Shown: piece by piece, positions 48,420-49,815 of the stretch
Layout of the letters: each line of letters opens with the position of its first letter
How positions within the stretch are numbered: the stretch's first letter is position 1
Assembly (NCBI GenBank): GCA_041917975.1
Contig: JAYRWN010000126.1
Coordinates: 1 to 49,815, forward strand
Direction of reading: 5' to 3'
DNA from: JAYRWN01 sp041917975
GTDB taxonomy: Bacteria; Bacteroidota; Bacteroidia; Chitinophagales; Saprospiraceae
DNA length: 49,815 nt
Made by a program: the position numbers and the translations under genes
The notes under the pieces: generated by a model
Told to the model about the DNA's origin: nothing
What the model saw: the letters and a program-made list of their open reading frames with translations, nothing else
Databases searched by the model: none

Positions 48420-48893
48420 TTAAATGATTTTACGATTGTGAAACAGCCATATGGAAACCAATAGACGGATGGCAAACACAACGGTGGCGATCATGCTGCC
48501 GGCTCCAAAAAATATCATTTCTCCCCGGATGTAACCGCTCAGCGAAGTTTGCTGATCATTAAGTAAATGAATCATAAAAGACTCCAGGCCGTTTTCATCC
48601 GCAAACCTGGAGAATTGGCTAAATAAACGCAGTAAATAAATAAATAAAGGTATACATCCGAGAAAAAAAAGTGCTTTCAACCATTGAATCGGCCCAAAAA
48701 ATAAATACCGGATCATAAATATATACCGCACCAAAGTAATAAAGGACACTACGAACCAAAGGTTATGGCGTTTGAACGGGTAAGCATAAATATGTTTTTC
48801 GACAGGTAGCAAAATCAGCCAGGCCAATAAAAAAGCAAAAATCCACCCAATGATTTCAAGAACTAAATAATATTTAATATTTTTAAGATTCAC
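48420..48893 (-). CDS. Unknown four-helix membrane protein, 157 aa
   Basis: The protein has four predicted membrane segments, at about residues 9-28, 44-62, 73-91 and 128-150, with short loops and a basic C-terminus (LFHNRKII). A conserved-looking middle loop reads RFADENGLESFMIHLLNDQQ. The start is GTG at 48893. It shares no motif with families I recognise. It lies 20 bases downstream, in transcription, of nothing on its strand and 20 bases upstream of the AhpD-like gene, so it is likely the first gene of that operon. It is probably an inner-membrane protein; its role is unknown. Confidence 0.65.
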   Translation of the reverse strand: MNLKNIKYYLVLEIIGWIFAFLLAWLILLPVEKHIYAYPFKRHNLWFVVSFITLVRYIFMIRYLFFGPIQWLKALFFLGCIPLFIYLLRLFSQFSRFADENGLESFMIHLLNDQQTSLSGYIRGEMIFFGAGSMIATVVFAIRLLVSIWLFHNRKII

Positions 48894-49013
48894 ACTGAAC
48901 GCTTAATGATAATTGGCTAACTTTTTGAATAGAAATCATTTAGCTAGTTGAGATAGATCAAGCTAACGGTAGGCAAATTTCTTGAATTTGAATGAGCATC
49001 AAAATAAACTATT

Positions 49014-49445
49014 ATGAATTTACTCGACCCAGTAAAAAAAGTAATGACTACCAAGCTGATTACAGTCAGTGAGGAAGATACGTTGGAAACCATTACGAAT
49101 ATTTTTGAAATGCACGCCATTCACCATATACCTGTCGTGCGTTTTAAGGAAATTGTAGGAATGATCACCAAAACGGACTATTTATCCTATTTAAAAGGCG
49201 TGCAGCTCTTAGATGATGTGTCCTACCGAGAAATTAAGGCACATGAAGTCATGACCACTAAATTGGCTAAAATCGAACCACTGGACCGCATTCAGCTCGC
49301 TATTGAGTTATTTACGCTGAATAGGTTTCATGCGTTGCCGGTGGTGGAAAATGATGAATTGGTCGGTATAGTTACGCCCCATGATATTTTAGTCCAGTTA
49401 GCTCATCAGCCAATCACCTTAAAGGATTATTCTGAAGGCACATAA
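49014..49445 (+). CDS. CBS-pair protein, 143 aa
   Basis: The protein is essentially one Bateman module of two CBS motifs: VKKVMTTKLITVSEEDTLET with HAIHHIPVVRFKEIVGMITK (about residues 8-55) and HEVMTTKLAKIEPLDRIQLA with NRFHALPVVENDELVGIVTP (about 77-125). Such stand-alone modules sense AMP, ATP or related nucleotides and regulate partner enzymes or transporters. It has no fused effector and no signal. It differs from the CBS protein at 12483-13142, which carries an extra C-terminal region. It converges on the HAD-type gene with a four-base gap. The 120-base gap before it holds no clear promoter. Confidence 0.85.
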   Translation: MNLLDPVKKVMTTKLITVSEEDTLETITNIFEMHAIHHIPVVRFKEIVGMITKTDYLSYLKGVQLLDDVSYREIKAHEVMTTKLAKIEPLDRIQLAIELFTLNRFHALPVVENDELVGIVTPHDILVQLAHQPITLKDYSEGT

Positions 49446-49449
49446 TAGC

Positions 49450-49815
49450 CTATAACCATTTAAGGAGGTCCAACAATACAGTGATGGTGGCTCGCTGATT
49501 GGACAACAGATGCGGTCGTGGGCTGTAATAAATGCTAGCCATTCCCGCTGCGGTAGCTGCTTCCAGGCCATGTATGGAATCCTCTACTACCAGACATCGC
49601 CTAGGGTTATGTCCCAGGGTTTTTGCCGCATTCAAGAACAAATGAGGCTCTGGTTTAAAGCGTCCTAATTGATAAGCACTAAATAATCGATGTGGAAAAT
49701 ATTGGATGAGGTTAGTCAACGTAAGGTTATGGACAATTTTTTCATAAGGTCCATTGGAAGCTACGCACGCTTCGATCGGCAGGTTTTTGACCAATTCGCT
49801 GGCACCCTCAATCTC
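49450..49815 (-). CDS. HAD-superfamily phosphatase, 5' part outside window
   Basis: The frame is open to the last base of the window, so the start lies outside and the codon at 49794 is internal. The visible 121 residues are the C-terminal two-thirds of a HAD hydrolase of the beta-phosphoglucomutase/phosphoglycolate-phosphatase group. Motif II is in IEACVASNGPYEKI, motif III Lys in LGRFKPEPHLFLNAAKTLG, and motif IV acids in CLVVEDSIHGLEAATAAGM. The nucleophile motif I (DxDGT) lies in the missing part. The substrate could be a sugar phosphate or a nucleotide; it cannot be told from this fragment. Confidence 0.85.
   Translation of the reverse strand, partial: EIEGASELVKNLPIEACVASNGPYEKIVHNLTLTNLIQYFPHRLFSAYQLGRFKPEPHLFLNAAKTLGHNPRRCLVVEDSIHGLEAATAAGMASIYYSPRPHLLSNQRATITVLLDLLKWL

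Noticed and set aside
1..49815. CRISPR array, insertion sequence, prophage, secondary-metabolite cluster or known anti-phage system
   Set aside because: No regularly spaced repeats, transposase, integrase, phage structural genes, Cas, restriction or retron-like genes were found; nearly every gene is a recognisable housekeeping or envelope gene.

Overview
The window reads as a chromosomal segment of an aerobic member of the Bacteroidota (a Saprospirales-, Chitinophaga- or Cytophaga-like lineage; I cannot place it more finely). The reasons are a GldD gliding lipoprotein, a TonB-dependent receptor paired with a DUF4249 lipoprotein, a long SecA (1105 aa), fused ThrA followed by thrB and thrC, a futalosine-pathway MqnC enzyme, COX15-type heme A synthase, few clear Shine-Dalgarno sites, and promoter-like TAnnTTTG boxes (TATATTTG before tRNA-Val and before a sigma-factor gene). 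Almost all of it is housekeeping DNA. I see no insertion sequence, prophage, CRISPR array or island of foreign composition.

Layout. 1-1884: end of a Gln/Met-rich coiled-coil protein (DUF4175-like), an RsbW-type kinase and ybeY. 1955-6658: threonine genes thrA-thrB-thrC. 6660-8476: an alpha/beta hydrolase and heme A synthase on the minus strand. 8477-8837: an extremely AT-rich gene-free stretch. 8838-10298: dtd, a MazG-like pyrophosphohydrolase and a PrsW-like membrane protease. 10409-15420: a tightly packed run of PP2C phosphatase, TM2/TPR/SHOCT protein, CBS protein, BamA-like outer-membrane protein and NAD kinase. 15528-22858: secA, SPOR protein, rodA, tgt and an LptF/G permease. 23094-25767: ECF sigma factor, mutY, ssb and gldD. 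25768-31519 (minus strand): recA, a small unknown gene, two ArsR-type regulators, tsaB, a CtpA-type protease and a hydrolase. 31591-39451: uvrB, the TonB receptor pair, lpxD and an exported aminotransferase. 39456-44584: polA, tRNA-Val, mqnC and a purine nucleoside phosphorylase. 44674-49815: an HtrA protease, a large DUF6311-like membrane protein, an AhpD-like protein, an unknown membrane protein, a CBS protein and a truncated HAD phosphatase.

The most interesting signal is not a gene. Two copies of the palindrome GTTCCACGTGGAAC, the form of a ParB-binding parS site, lie inside thrC at 6291-6304 and 6639-6652. About 2 kb to the right is the 8477-8837 stretch, about 81% A+T by hand count over 8521-8820, holding degenerate DnaA-box-like words. 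The G/C strand bias also changes side there: minus-strand genes to its left are strongly C-rich on the plus strand, plus-strand genes to its right are G-rich, and minus-strand genes to its right are near balance. Together these suggest that the window contains the chromosomal replication origin (oriC) and its segregation centromere.

Regulatory themes are an RsbW-like kinase (1060-1461) and an RsbU-like phosphatase (10409-11665) that could form a partner-switching pair across the origin, and two related ArsR-type regulators lying side by side. The mqnC-punA neighbourhood links menaquinone synthesis to purine salvage.
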